Shown in pieces: positions 1-6,941 of a stretch of DNA of 9,961 bases (positions are counted from its first letter, which is position 1; every line of letters begins with the position of its first letter). The notes under the pieces are model-generated. The model made no database searches. It was given only the letters and a program-made list of their open reading frames with translations, and had not been told where the DNA came from. A program made the translations under genes and the position numbers. The stretch spans positions 1-9,961 of the forward strand of contig DEBO01000127.1 of assembly GCA_002348585.1 (NCBI GenBank). The letters are read 5' to 3'. This DNA comes from Alphaproteobacteria bacterium UBA2954 (lineage in GTDB: Bacteria > Pseudomonadota > Alphaproteobacteria > Puniceispirillales > Puniceispirillaceae).

Positions 1-44
1 CCGCTCGCAAGTTTTGTCGGAACAGCTTAAAGTGGATAACATGA
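1..44 (+). CDS. possible 3' end of an upstream gene (partial)
   Basis: Two frames upstream of murQ could hold the end of a preceding gene. One reads 13 residues and stops with TGA at 42-44, overlapping the murQ ATG as ATGA, the arrangement typical of translational coupling. The other reads nine residues and stops with TAA at 28-30. Either is too short to identify. In related bacteria the partner would often be a sugar kinase or another recycling enzyme, but nothing here proves it. Confidence 0.3.
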   Translation, partial: ARKFCRNSLKWIT

Positions 45-802
45 CACAGATAACGACAGAAGACAGGCTGTCTGCTGATAAATGGCTTGATCAGCTGGAC
101 ACAGACGCAGCACTGAGGGTGATGCTCGATAGTCAGGCAGAGGCGATTAGCGCGTTGCGCACAGCCCTGCCGCAGATCACAGCAGTTGCACAAGCCCTTC
201 ATGCCCGTCTTGCCAACAGTGATGCAGGCCGCCTTGCCTATATCGGTGCAGGCACATCAGCACGCATTGGAGTACAGGACGGGGCTGAATTGCTACCGAC
301 CTTCGGTTGGCCAGACAGACGAACAGCCTTTATCATCGCCGGAGGTAAGACTGCCCTTTTCCAGCCTGTTGAAAATGCAGAAGATGATGAACTTGCAGCG
401 CAGGCAGACATTGCGCGCCTTGCCCTTGGGTCAGATGATTGCCTTATTGGGCTGGCCGCCAGCGGCAGCACACCCTTTACCTGTTCAGGCATCCGCGCAG
501 CACGGCACGCAGGCTGTTTGACAGTGGGGATCAGTAATAATCACAGCACGCCTTTATTAGACGCAGCAGATTATCCCATATGTCTGGCCACAGGGGCAGA
601 AGCTCTGGCCGGGTCAACACGGCTGAAAGCAGGGACAGCGCAAAAAATCTGTCTAAACCTGCTTTCTACCCAGCTGATGGTGCTGCTGGGCCGGGTAAGA
701 CACGGCCTGATGACAGAAATGATACCGCGAAATGCCAAGCTAAAAGCCCGTCACGCTGAGATACAGGCCCTTCTAGCTGAAGAAGCTGGCGCTTCGATTT
801 AA
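41..802 (+). CDS. murQ: N-acetylmuramic acid 6-phosphate etherase (MurQ)
   Basis: MurQ cleaves the D-lactyl ether of MurNAc-6-phosphate to give GlcNAc-6-phosphate and D-lactate in the cytoplasm, the sugar branch of peptidoglycan recycling. The 253-residue product has a SIS-type sugar-phosphate fold: the IGAGTSARIG loop at about residues 68-77, AASGSTPF at 139-146, and the family signature GSTRLKAGTAQK at 191-202. The two catalytic glutamates of Escherichia coli MurQ (Glu83 and Glu114) fall at the same numbers here, in DGAELLP and ENAED. I chose ATG 41 because a possible upstream gene end overlaps it as ATGA and because the numbering then matches E. coli; a TTG at 14 is also in frame. The protein is about 45 residues shorter than E. 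coli MurQ and lacks the C-terminal helical domain. The 74 bases before the convergent neighbour cannot encode that domain, so this looks like a naturally short form. The family call is secure. Confidence 0.93.
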   Translation: MTQITTEDRLSADKWLDQLDTDAALRVMLDSQAEAISALRTALPQITAVAQALHARLANSDAGRLAYIGAGTSARIGVQDGAELLPTFGWPDRRTAFIIAGGKTALFQPVENAEDDELAAQADIARLALGSDDCLIGLAASGSTPFTCSGIRAARHAGCLTVGISNNHSTPLLDAADYPICLATGAEALAGSTRLKAGTAQKICLNLLSTQLMVLLGRVRHGLMTEMIPRNAKLKARHAEIQALLAEEAGASI

Positions 803-876
803 ACTAGTTGAAACTTCGACAGCTTCAGACCCTCTTCATCATCTTTGTTGTCTGTTCCTGCCTTGTTTTAAGATTT

Positions 877-1425
877 TTAAGGCTCGGTCTGTTTTTGAAC
901 CGTTACCAGCGTGCTGCTGGTACAAAAAGGTAGGATCATCAGCAAATCAGATTTCTGCAGTGCAACACAGCCTTCTGTTGACGGCGTATCAGCTTCCGCA
1001 CAATGCAGAAAAATTGCGCTGCCCATATGTGGTGTCACCGGTCCGTCATTATAGCCAAGCGGAAGTATCAGATCATACAGCCCGTCTTGGCGCCAGAGCT
1101 TTTCATGACGGGCAGTACAGGGCAGCATAATCGGCTGATTGTAATGCGGGCTGACGGGGTCATCAACCCAGCCCATATGTTCTGTTATTGGCCGGCAGGG
1201 CAGTAGGCTTCTCTGCCTGATCATGTCCGCATCGGTTCTGTCTGGACGATAAAACAGGCTGCGCAGAAGCCAGTTGCCTATAGGTGTAGCCCCATCACCT
1301 TCTCTCTTTTTGTCTACTGCGATCATTCCGGACCGCCCAATAACGCAGGCAAATTGATATTGGCACGCAGATAGTCGATACCCTGATTCAGTTTGGCTGA
1401 TATAAATTTGTTCAATTTTGTTCAT
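877..1425 (-). CDS. YkuD-domain protein, L,D-transpeptidase or cytoplasmic L,D-carboxypeptidase
   Basis: This 182-residue protein belongs to the short YkuD group (COG3786-like). It has the early block with IGRSG and a KREGDGATPIGNW segment at about residues 36-52, and a catalytic region at 136-156 with His141 and the nucleophile Cys153 in TEGCVAL, a variant of the usual SHGC motif. YkuD enzymes act on the L-D bond between the diamino acid and D-Ala of the stem peptide. There is no signal peptide, lipobox or membrane segment at the N-terminus, so the protein probably stays in the cytoplasm. With murQ and an ampG-like gene as flanking genes, I infer removal of the terminal D-Ala from recycled tetrapeptides, as described for the cytoplasmic YkuD protein ElsL of Acinetobacter baumannii. 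An export-dependent crosslinking role is the alternative. It converges on murQ and diverges from the permease gene. No clear Shine-Dalgarno sequence precedes the ATG. Confidence 0.82.
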   Translation of the reverse strand: MNKIEQIYISQTESGYRLSACQYQFACVIGRSGMIAVDKKREGDGATPIGNWLLRSLFYRPDRTDADMIRQRSLLPCRPITEHMGWVDDPVSPHYNQPIMLPCTARHEKLWRQDGLYDLILPLGYNDGPVTPHMGSAIFLHCAEADTPSTEGCVALQKSDLLMILPFCTSSTLVTVQKQTEP

Positions 1426-1540
1426 ATATTTGGTTTTTGATTTTTTAGGTTATTTAATCTGCCGATCGGTTTGTTGCAGGGAAAGAAGTAATGTTGGAAG
1501 AAAGACTATGGAATGCCTGAATTAATGGTATTTAGATGAC

Positions 1541-1568
1541 TTGCCAGCTTTGTCCACTCTAACATAAA
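1541..1568 (+). promoter_or_regulatory. candidate sigma70 promoter of the ampG-like gene
   Basis: TTGCCA (1541-1546) and CATAAA (1563-1568) are separated by 16 bases and match the -35 and -10 consensus at five and four of six positions. Transcription would begin near 1575, leaving a leader of about 30 bases that contains the GGGAG ribosome site at 1596-1600. The divergent spacer also holds the 8-bp palindrome CCGATCGG at 1462-1469, which might be part of an operator. This is inference from sequence match only. Confidence 0.4.
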
Positions 1569-1606
1569 CTGAAACGGTTCGTGCAGATAAGGGATGGGAG
1601 TTTACC

Positions 1607-2968
1607 ATGAATAGAGTAGCCAGTATGTCACTTTTTCTTGATAGGCGAATGCGCCGCATTTTTCTACTTGGCGTAATGAGTGGCTTCCCCTGGGTGCTGA
1701 TCGGCAGCTCCTTAAGCCTGTGGCTGAAAGAAGATGGTTTGTCCCGATCTGCGGTTGGCTGGGCTGGATTAATCTTTGCTGTCTATGCGGTGAATTTTCT
1801 ATGGGCCCCTCTGGTTGACAGGCTTCGCCTGCCTTATCTTACAGACAGGCTGGGTCATCGGAAAAGTTGGATTCTTCTGATGCAGGGCTTTATCCTGGCC
1901 AGTTTGCTGGCCTGGTCCTTGCTTGCGCCTTCAGTAAATATTACTTTGGTTATCGGGGCAGGGCTGTTGATCGCGATTTGCTCTGCAACACAGGACATCA
2001 CTATTGATGCCTTGCGGATCGAACAAATTGAAAAAGAAGATACAGCAGCTATGGCTGCCGGTGCATCTGTTGCGGTCATAGGCTGGTGGTCAGGATTTAA
2101 AATCGGCGGCCTGATTGCTCTAATGGTTGCTGATAAATTAGAGATTATGGGCATTGAGAATTACTGGCAGATGACCTTTATCTTGCTGGGCGGCATTGTC
2201 ATTTTGTGCAATATCGGCCTGCTTTTTATTCCAGAAGTGGGTACAGAAGAACGGCAAAAGGCGCAGGCTGCTGCACAGGCCAACTTCCAGCAAAAACTGG
2301 GTGGTTACAGTTTGTTATCGCAGGCTACCAGCTGGTTGGCTTCCACTGTTCTGATGCCGCTCCTCAGCTTTTTTCAGAAAAACGGACTCAAAATGGGCAT
2401 AGCCATTCTAAGCTTTATTTTTTTGTTCAAGATCGGTGAGGCGTTTATGGGCAAGATGTCCATCATCTTTTATAAGGAAGTGGGTTTTTCCAAATCAGAC
2501 ATTGCGCTTTATTCAAAAGGGCTAGGCTGGATTACAACTGTTGCTTTTACTCTGTTGGGCGGCTATTTCGCGTTAAAATCAGGTGTTGTGCGGGCCTTAT
2601 TGATTTCCGGGGCGGTGATGGCATCCACTAACGTTCTGTTTTCAGTTTTAGCCTGGACAGGCAAAGTGGAATGGCTGTTTGCTGTTGCAGTCATTCTGGA
2701 TGATTTGGCGGCTGCCTTTGCCACAGTGGCTTTTGTCACCTTTATTTCGCTCCTTGTGGACAGGAACTATACGGCTACACAATATGCTCTGCTGGCATCG
2801 ATAGGTACATTGGGCCGCACATTGCTGGCGTCATCATCAGGAGAGCTGGTTGACTGGCTTGAAGGTGACTGGGGTCTGTTCTTCATTATTACTGCTCTTA
2901 TGGTGATCCCGTCTTTGTTGCTACTCTGGTCAATCAGAGATCGTCTCACGCTGATAAAATCTGCTTAA
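1607..2968 (+). CDS. ampG: AmpG-like muropeptide permease, MFS transporter
   Basis: A 453-residue polytopic membrane protein with about twelve or more hydrophobic helices. AmpG brings GlcNAc-anhydroMurNAc and its peptides from the periplasm into the cytoplasm, driven by proton motive force. AmpG-type features include the N-terminal GVMSGFPWVLIGSSLSLWL helix (about 22-40), FLWAPLVDR (64-72) followed by the short cytoplasmic GHRKSW loop (83-88), the strongly conserved SATQDITIDALR (126-137), and ATQYALLASIGTLGR (390-404). E. coli AmpG is longer (about 490 residues). ATG 1607 follows GGGAG with a six-base spacer; a second ATG six codons on is possible. The 3' end overlaps the convergent amidase gene by 23 bases. 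The neighbours (murQ, YkuD protein, amidase/NlpC fusion) support the muropeptide substrate. A related PAT-family transporter of another substrate is the alternative. Confidence 0.87.
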   Translation: MNRVASMSLFLDRRMRRIFLLGVMSGFPWVLIGSSLSLWLKEDGLSRSAVGWAGLIFAVYAVNFLWAPLVDRLRLPYLTDRLGHRKSWILLMQGFILASLLAWSLLAPSVNITLVIGAGLLIAICSATQDITIDALRIEQIEKEDTAAMAAGASVAVIGWWSGFKIGGLIALMVADKLEIMGIENYWQMTFILLGGIVILCNIGLLFIPEVGTEERQKAQAAAQANFQQKLGGYSLLSQATSWLASTVLMPLLSFFQKNGLKMGIAILSFIFLFKIGEAFMGKMSIIFYKEVGFSKSDIALYSKGLGWITTVAFTLLGGYFALKSGVVRALLISGAVMASTNVLFSVLAWTGKVEWLFAVAVILDDLAAAFATVAFVTFISLLVDRNYTATQYALLASIGTLGRTLLASSSGELVDWLEGDWGLFFIITALMVIPSLLLLWSIRDRLTLIKSA

Positions 2969-4217
2969 TCACATTTTTGCGGATATGCGCAATGGGTGGG
3001 CCGAAGCTGGCTGCTATGCGGCTGACCGCTGTTTCTTGCGGTTCAACGATAACACAATGATGAAATGCATTGGCATGGATGATATCCTTTGCATCAACAC
3101 AGATCGCTACATGCCCGTCCCAGTAAATCAAGTCGCCGCGGCCAAAATCAACTGTCCTAAAATCATCAGGGAAATCATAACGGGTGCCAGAAACCTGTGC
3201 TTGTTTTTTCAAAAGCTGAAGCTGAAGACCAGTATCACGCGGCAGGGAATACTGACTTGCGGCCAGGCTCAGCTGGACAAGAGCTGAGCAATCAAGTCCA
3301 GCCGCACTGCGTCCGCCCCATTTATAGGGAGCACCAATAAATTTCTCTGCCCAGCCTGTCCAATCCTCATTGCTCTGTTGATTGGAGGACTGAATATGTG
3401 CCTGAGGAATGAAGCCAGCCTGTTCCCTTCCATCGCCGCCCAGTCCCATAACAGGTACAAAGCCCCGTTCTGCTGGACTGGTGATCATCACGGCCGCACC
3501 AAAGGGCAGCTGTTGCAGACAGGCTGATTTTACATCTGGACCAGCTGTCAGCACAGCAAAAGGCTGACATATTTTTGCATTAGCTGTGAAAGGTTTTGGC
3601 TGCTTAGCTAAATCAGCCAGTTTCACCCAGCCCTGATACCCATCATGAAGCGCGGTGATATGCACGAACCCATTATCTGTTGTTTTACCAGATAAAACCA
3701 CCTCTTCACCTGACAACAATTCCGTATCTAGTGCTGAGCCTATCTGCATGTGTTTAGGCGGCGTCTCATAGAGCCCTGTAACAGATGCTGACACACAGGC
3801 TTTCCGCCCACTCAGCAGATTTTCATCTGCCCACCAAGAGCGAACATCAAAATTCGGACAGGTTTTGGAAGTATTCTGAACATCTCGATGACCGACAATT
3901 TCAGCATCAGGATAGCGGCATTTTAGCTGATGTAGAAGTCGGGACAGGCTGTTCATCTGGGCAGGCGTGAATTTTTGCCGGCCAATCAGACAAATCCCCA
4001 AGCTGTTTTCATTCTGGCCATAGACATGTGCGCCTTGCCAGTAAAACGGCCGACCGGGTTCTATCTGTCCATCACGGCAGATGATATGGTGATAGCCTGC
4101 CCCGTCCCAACCAAAGCCCAGATGCATGTCATGAATATCTGTGGCCCGTAAATCCTCTCTATCAGGTGTATCTGCGCAATGCACGATAAGGTAAGTGATC
4201 ATTTCTTTTTTTAGCAT
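2946..4217 (-). CDS. fused AmpD-like amidase / SH3 / NlpC-P60 peptidase
   Basis: This 423-residue protein joins two recycling activities. Residues 6-128 form an Amidase_2 domain of T7-lysozyme type: zinc ligands His13, His110 and Cys120, with Tyr42 (GYHH) and Lys118 in the catalytic positions, so it should cut the MurNAc-L-Ala bond. Residues about 138-275 look like two SH3-type modules. Residues 286-415 form an NlpC/P60 domain with Cys310 (LDCSALV), His369 (GHVAI) and probable third residue His381. The C-terminal two thirds has the SH3-SH3-NlpC/P60 layout of Bacillus YkfC, which cuts gamma-D-Glu-diamino acid bonds only when L-Ala has a free N-terminus, exactly the product of the amidase half. 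No signal peptide is visible, so cytoplasmic action is likely. Start is ATG 4217 or, five codons on, ATG 4202 (the beginning of the amidase fold); neither has a strong ribosome site. Domain calls are secure; coupled action is inference. Confidence 0.9.
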   Translation of the reverse strand: MLKKEMITYLIVHCADTPDREDLRATDIHDMHLGFGWDGAGYHHIICRDGQIEPGRPFYWQGAHVYGQNENSLGICLIGRQKFTPAQMNSLSRLLHQLKCRYPDAEIVGHRDVQNTSKTCPNFDVRSWWADENLLSGRKACVSASVTGLYETPPKHMQIGSALDTELLSGEEVVLSGKTTDNGFVHITALHDGYQGWVKLADLAKQPKPFTANAKICQPFAVLTAGPDVKSACLQQLPFGAAVMITSPAERGFVPVMGLGGDGREQAGFIPQAHIQSSNQQSNEDWTGWAEKFIGAPYKWGGRSAAGLDCSALVQLSLAASQYSLPRDTGLQLQLLKKQAQVSGTRYDFPDDFRTVDFGRGDLIYWDGHVAICVDAKDIIHANAFHHCVIVEPQETAVSRIAASFGPPIAHIRKNVIKQILSA

Positions 4218-4328
4218 GCCCCATCATGCCCGCAGAGCTAACGAGAAAGCAAGTTGTTCAATGCGGCACTATCTTCAAATCTGTGCAGCGGTCTTTTCTT
4301 GACAGATAAATGGTGTGCTGCCTTTGTT

Positions 4329-5030
4329 ATGAGTATCATGACGTCTTATCTTCGCTACACGCATTTTTTGTCTGATATTCATCTTGTTATCTGTGATATG
4401 GATGGTCTGCTTTTAGATACAGAACGCCTGTCCGAAGACAGTTTTAGGCGAGCCAGCTCTTTGTTTGATCTGGACTTTGACACCAAATTATTTGCAGCTT
4501 TGACAGGCCTGTCTGGGTCAGCACACCGGAAGATTTTATCTGCTCATCTTCCTGATGAAGTTGACGTTGTTGCTTTTGATCGTCAATGGAAGCAGATTTA
4601 TTTTGACAGCCTGTCTGAAGATGTGCCAGTCAAGCCGCTGGCCGCAGATTTTTTGGAAAATATCCGGCAAGCTGCTGTGCCTGTGGCGGTGGCCACATCT
4701 AGCCACACAGATAAAGCAATTGATCAGCTGACCCGGGCAGGACTTGTGCCCTTTTTTGATCTAATCACAGGTGGTGATCAGGTCAGCCAGGCAAAGCCAA
4801 GCCCAGAAATTTATCAAAAAGTGATGACCGCATTTGGTGTTGTTCCACAACATGTTCTGGTTCTTGAGGATTCAAATAATGGCGTGAGAGCAGGGCTGGC
4901 TGCTGGCGCAAAGACTGTACAGATCCCTGACCGGCTACCCCCTGATCCTACTTTTTCTGCATCTGCTGACTATCACAAAACAGATAGTCTGGCCGCAGTC
5001 GGCAGAGCGCTGAAGGTTGTAACTTGTTAG
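4329..5030 (+). CDS. HAD-superfamily hydrolase (phosphatase or phosphoglucomutase-like)
   Basis: A 233-residue HAD subfamily IA protein with an inserted helical cap. Motif I is DMDGLLLDTE with nucleophile Asp23 and acid/base Asp25; motif II is the Thr-Ser of VATSS near 123-124; Lys156 lies in AKPSPEIY; motif IV is LEDSNNG with acidic residues at 180-181. All catalytic positions are present, so it should hydrolyse or transfer a phosphate on a small cytoplasmic substrate. The closest general type is the beta-phosphoglucomutase/GPH-like group. The substrate cannot be read from sequence. A MurNAc-6-phosphate phosphatase (MupP-like) role is tempting given the neighbours, but MurQ already consumes that substrate. 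ATG 4329 and ATG 4338 are both plausible starts; an in-frame TTG at 4254 would add a tail with no family counterpart. It diverges from the amidase gene and precedes gloB by 84 bases. Confidence 0.85.
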   Translation: MSIMTSYLRYTHFLSDIHLVICDMDGLLLDTERLSEDSFRRASSLFDLDFDTKLFAALTGLSGSAHRKILSAHLPDEVDVVAFDRQWKQIYFDSLSEDVPVKPLAADFLENIRQAAVPVAVATSSHTDKAIDQLTRAGLVPFFDLITGGDQVSQAKPSPEIYQKVMTAFGVVPQHVLVLEDSNNGVRAGLAAGAKTVQIPDRLPPDPTFSASADYHKTDSLAAVGRALKVVTC

Positions 5031-5096
5031 ACAGGTTAATTTTTGCTTACACTGTGGGTGGTATCACGAACCCTGTATGAGGGGCATTATATTGAT

Positions 5097-5103
5097 AAAG
5101 GAG
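5097..5103 (+). promoter_or_regulatory. ribosome binding site deciding the gloB start
   Basis: AAAGGAG lies 11 bases before ATG 5115. The spacing is a little long, but this is the only strong Shine-Dalgarno match nearby, and it rejects the in-frame TTG at 5043, which has none. Confidence 0.65.
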
Positions 5104-5114
5104 CTTGTCCGCCT

Positions 5115-5885
5115 ATGTCGAGTTTTCAGTATCATCAGTTTTTATATGGGGCTGATAATTACGGTGTGCTAATGCATGACCCGAAGACAGGCCTGACAGC
5201 GGCCATAGACGCTGGCGATCTGGACAGCTATCTTCAGGCAATCACCGAAACAGGGTGGTCTCTGTCTCACATTCTGGTCACGCACCATCACCCTGACCAC
5301 ACAGATGGGCTGACAAAGCTCGCTCAGCAGACGGGTGCAGCAATATTTGGCCCCTCTGGTGATAGGCCTATTCATCAGTGCATCGAAACCTATTTGGCTG
5401 ATGGTGATCATTTTGACTTTGCAGGCCATACAGTTGAGGTCATTGCCACCCCTGGCCATACGCTGGATATGCTGAATTTCTATCTGCCGCAGCAGGCTGT
5501 GTGTTTTACCGGTGATACCCTGTTTGCGCTGGGTTGTGGGCGTATATTTGAAGGCACGCCAGAAATGATGTGGGCCAGCCTTGAAAAGCTGATGAAGCTT
5601 CCGCCAGAAACAGCGATCTATTCTAGCCATGAGTATACAGCTGCCAACGCTCGTTTTGCAGTTACGGTTGACCCGGACAACACGGCATTGGCCAAACGTG
5701 TGCAGGCAGTGGAGGCTCTGCGGGCAGATAACCAGCCCACAGTGCCCAGCCTGTTATCTGAAGAATTAGCAACGAACCCGTTTCTGCGGGCAGGTGACCC
5801 CACTATACGCCAGCAATTGGGCATGTCTGATGCTGACAATAAGGCGGTATTTGGAGAAATCCGTGCCCGGAAGGATAATTTTTAA
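5115..5885 (+). CDS. gloB: hydroxyacylglutathione hydrolase (glyoxalase II)
   Basis: Glyoxalase II hydrolyses S-D-lactoylglutathione to D-lactate and glutathione, the second step of methylglyoxal detoxification in the cytoplasm. The 256-residue protein has the metallo-beta-lactamase fold with a binuclear metal site: THHHPDH (His57, His59, Asp61, His62), His115 in TPGHT, Asp134 in FTGDTL and His172 in SSHEYT. The conserved FALGCGRIFEGTP block (137-149) and a helical C-terminal domain with NPFLR near 221-225 are specific to GloB rather than to general MBL hydrolases. Length agrees with bacterial GloB (about 250-256). It lies 84 bases after the HAD gene and 27 bases before the K+ channel gene, so co-transcription with the channel is plausible. 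No lactoylglutathione lyase (GloA) gene is in the window. Confidence 0.95.
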   Translation: MSSFQYHQFLYGADNYGVLMHDPKTGLTAAIDAGDLDSYLQAITETGWSLSHILVTHHHPDHTDGLTKLAQQTGAAIFGPSGDRPIHQCIETYLADGDHFDFAGHTVEVIATPGHTLDMLNFYLPQQAVCFTGDTLFALGCGRIFEGTPEMMWASLEKLMKLPPETAIYSSHEYTAANARFAVTVDPDNTALAKRVQAVEALRADNQPTVPSLLSEELATNPFLRAGDPTIRQQLGMSDADNKAVFGEIRARKDNF

Positions 5886-5912
5886 GCGTGCAGGGTCTAT
5901 AAGGTCAGAGTT

Positions 5913-6839
5913 ATGAGAGCTTTGCGATACAGAGTGTATCAACTTCTTGAAAAAGCGGAAGAAGGGGACCGAGCCAGTCGGTTAGTTGATGTTGGTCTTT
6001 TTATTTTGGTTTCTGTAAATGTTCTAGCTGTCTCGCTAGAAACGGTTAACAGCCTACATCGTGCCTATGAAGACATATTTCGGTGGATTGAAATTGTATC
6101 AGTTTCCTTATTCACGCTTGAATATGGTCTGCGTCTATGGTCCGTTGCCGCTTCTGCAAATGAACGTGGGATATCATATCTTAAAGCGAGGTTGTCTTAT
6201 GTTTTTAGCCCTACAGGAATAATTGATCTTGTTGCGATCCTGCCCAGCCTGCTGCCCTTACTCTTTGGTTCCATTGATTTGCGTTGGCTGCGCATTCTCA
6301 GACTGGCGCGCTTGTTCAAATTTTCTCACTATACAACTGCACTGGAAGATTTGATCTCTTCTGTAAGGCGGGAACGCCAGTCCTTTATTGCCACAATTTA
6401 TTTGCTGTTTTTGGCGCTGATGATTTCATCAACGCTGATTTATGTGTTTGAACATGAGCTCCAGCCTGAAAATTTTGGTTCAATCCCAGAATCTATGTGG
6501 TGGTCGTTTGTGACCCTGACAACAGTCGGTTATGGTGATGTTGTGCCAATGACGGCAGTTGGGAGGGCTATCGCTGGCCTGACTGCATTGATGGGGGTAT
6601 GTGTTGTAGCTCTTTTAACAGGCATTGTTGCAACAGGATTTTCTAAACAAATGGCCATGAAGCAGTCAGAACTTGAGGATGAAATTGAGCAGGCCATGGC
6701 TGACGGGCATATCTCAATAGATGAGCAGGCGCGCATTGACAGGCTGACACGTCATCTTCATCTCAGCACCGAAGAAGAACAGCTTTTGCTAGCCAGGCTG
6801 AAGGCAAAATACGCTGTGCAATCAGACAAGCTATCCTGA
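5913..6839 (+). CDS. voltage-gated potassium channel, six transmembrane helices
   Basis: A 308-residue inner-membrane ion channel of Kv type. S1 lies at about 26-44, S2 at 58-76, S3 at 96-116, S4 at 121-138, S5 at 156-180, the pore loop at 190-212 and S6 at 216-242. S4 carries five positive charges at every third position (Arg124, Arg127, Arg130, Arg133, Lys136), a textbook voltage sensor, and S2/S3 offer acidic partners (Glu60, Glu70, Asp105). The selectivity filter TTVGYGD (203-209) specifies potassium. The cytoplasmic tail (about 247-300) is charged and helical, perhaps an assembly coiled coil; there is no RCK/TrkA nucleotide-binding domain and no cyclic-nucleotide-binding domain. ATG 5913 has only a weak purine-rich site (GGTCAGAG) upstream. 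It probably shares a transcript with gloB. Physiological role, such as membrane potential or K+ efflux under stress, is inference. Confidence 0.93.
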   Translation: MRALRYRVYQLLEKAEEGDRASRLVDVGLFILVSVNVLAVSLETVNSLHRAYEDIFRWIEIVSVSLFTLEYGLRLWSVAASANERGISYLKARLSYVFSPTGIIDLVAILPSLLPLLFGSIDLRWLRILRLARLFKFSHYTTALEDLISSVRRERQSFIATIYLLFLALMISSTLIYVFEHELQPENFGSIPESMWWSFVTLTTVGYGDVVPMTAVGRAIAGLTALMGVCVVALLTGIVATGFSKQMAMKQSELEDEIEQAMADGHISIDEQARIDRLTRHLHLSTEEEQLLLARLKAKYAVQSDKLS

Positions 6840-6867
6840 ACCCTGTCTATATCGTGTGTTCTGTTTC

Positions 6868-6895
6868 TTGATCTTACCCCTACATCTGGTATAAT
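6868..6895 (+). promoter_or_regulatory. strong sigma70 promoter with extended -10
   Basis: TTGATC (6868-6873), a 16-base spacer and a perfect TATAAT (6890-6895) preceded by TGG, giving the extended -10 TGnTATAAT. Initiation would fall near 6902. The -10 overlaps an in-frame ATG at 6894, so that ATG cannot be in the mRNA from this promoter, and translation should begin at ATG 6942. This is the best promoter match in the window. Confidence 0.68.
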
Positions 6896-6941
6896 GATCG
6901 CAGTAACATCGATTATCAAACTGATTCTCACAATAATAATC

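Noticed and set aside
14..40. TTG start for murQ adding nine residues
   Set aside because: ATG 41 gives E. coli-like numbering of both catalytic glutamates and may overlap an upstream stop as ATGA; the extra residues match no family feature.
186..521. 111-codon and 84-codon frames within murQ
   Set aside because: Both are shadows of murQ in other frames; murQ carries all family motifs throughout this stretch.
803..876. Terminator between murQ and the YkuD gene
   Set aside because: Only a 5-bp stem (GTTGA/TCGAC) is present and no T-run follows on either strand.
4254..4328. TTG-initiated N-terminal extension of the HAD protein
   Set aside because: It adds 25 residues with no counterpart in the family, where motif I normally lies close to the start, and has no ribosome site.
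4254..5030. HAD protein as MupP-type MurNAc-6-phosphate phosphatase
   Set aside because: Genomic nearness suggests it, but MurQ uses the same substrate in the competing route, and nothing in the HAD sequence is specific for MupP.
5169..5630. 153-codon frame on the minus strand
   Set aside because: It lies wholly inside gloB, whose metal ligands and length are intact; the antisense product is rich in Cys, Arg and Met and resembles no protein family.
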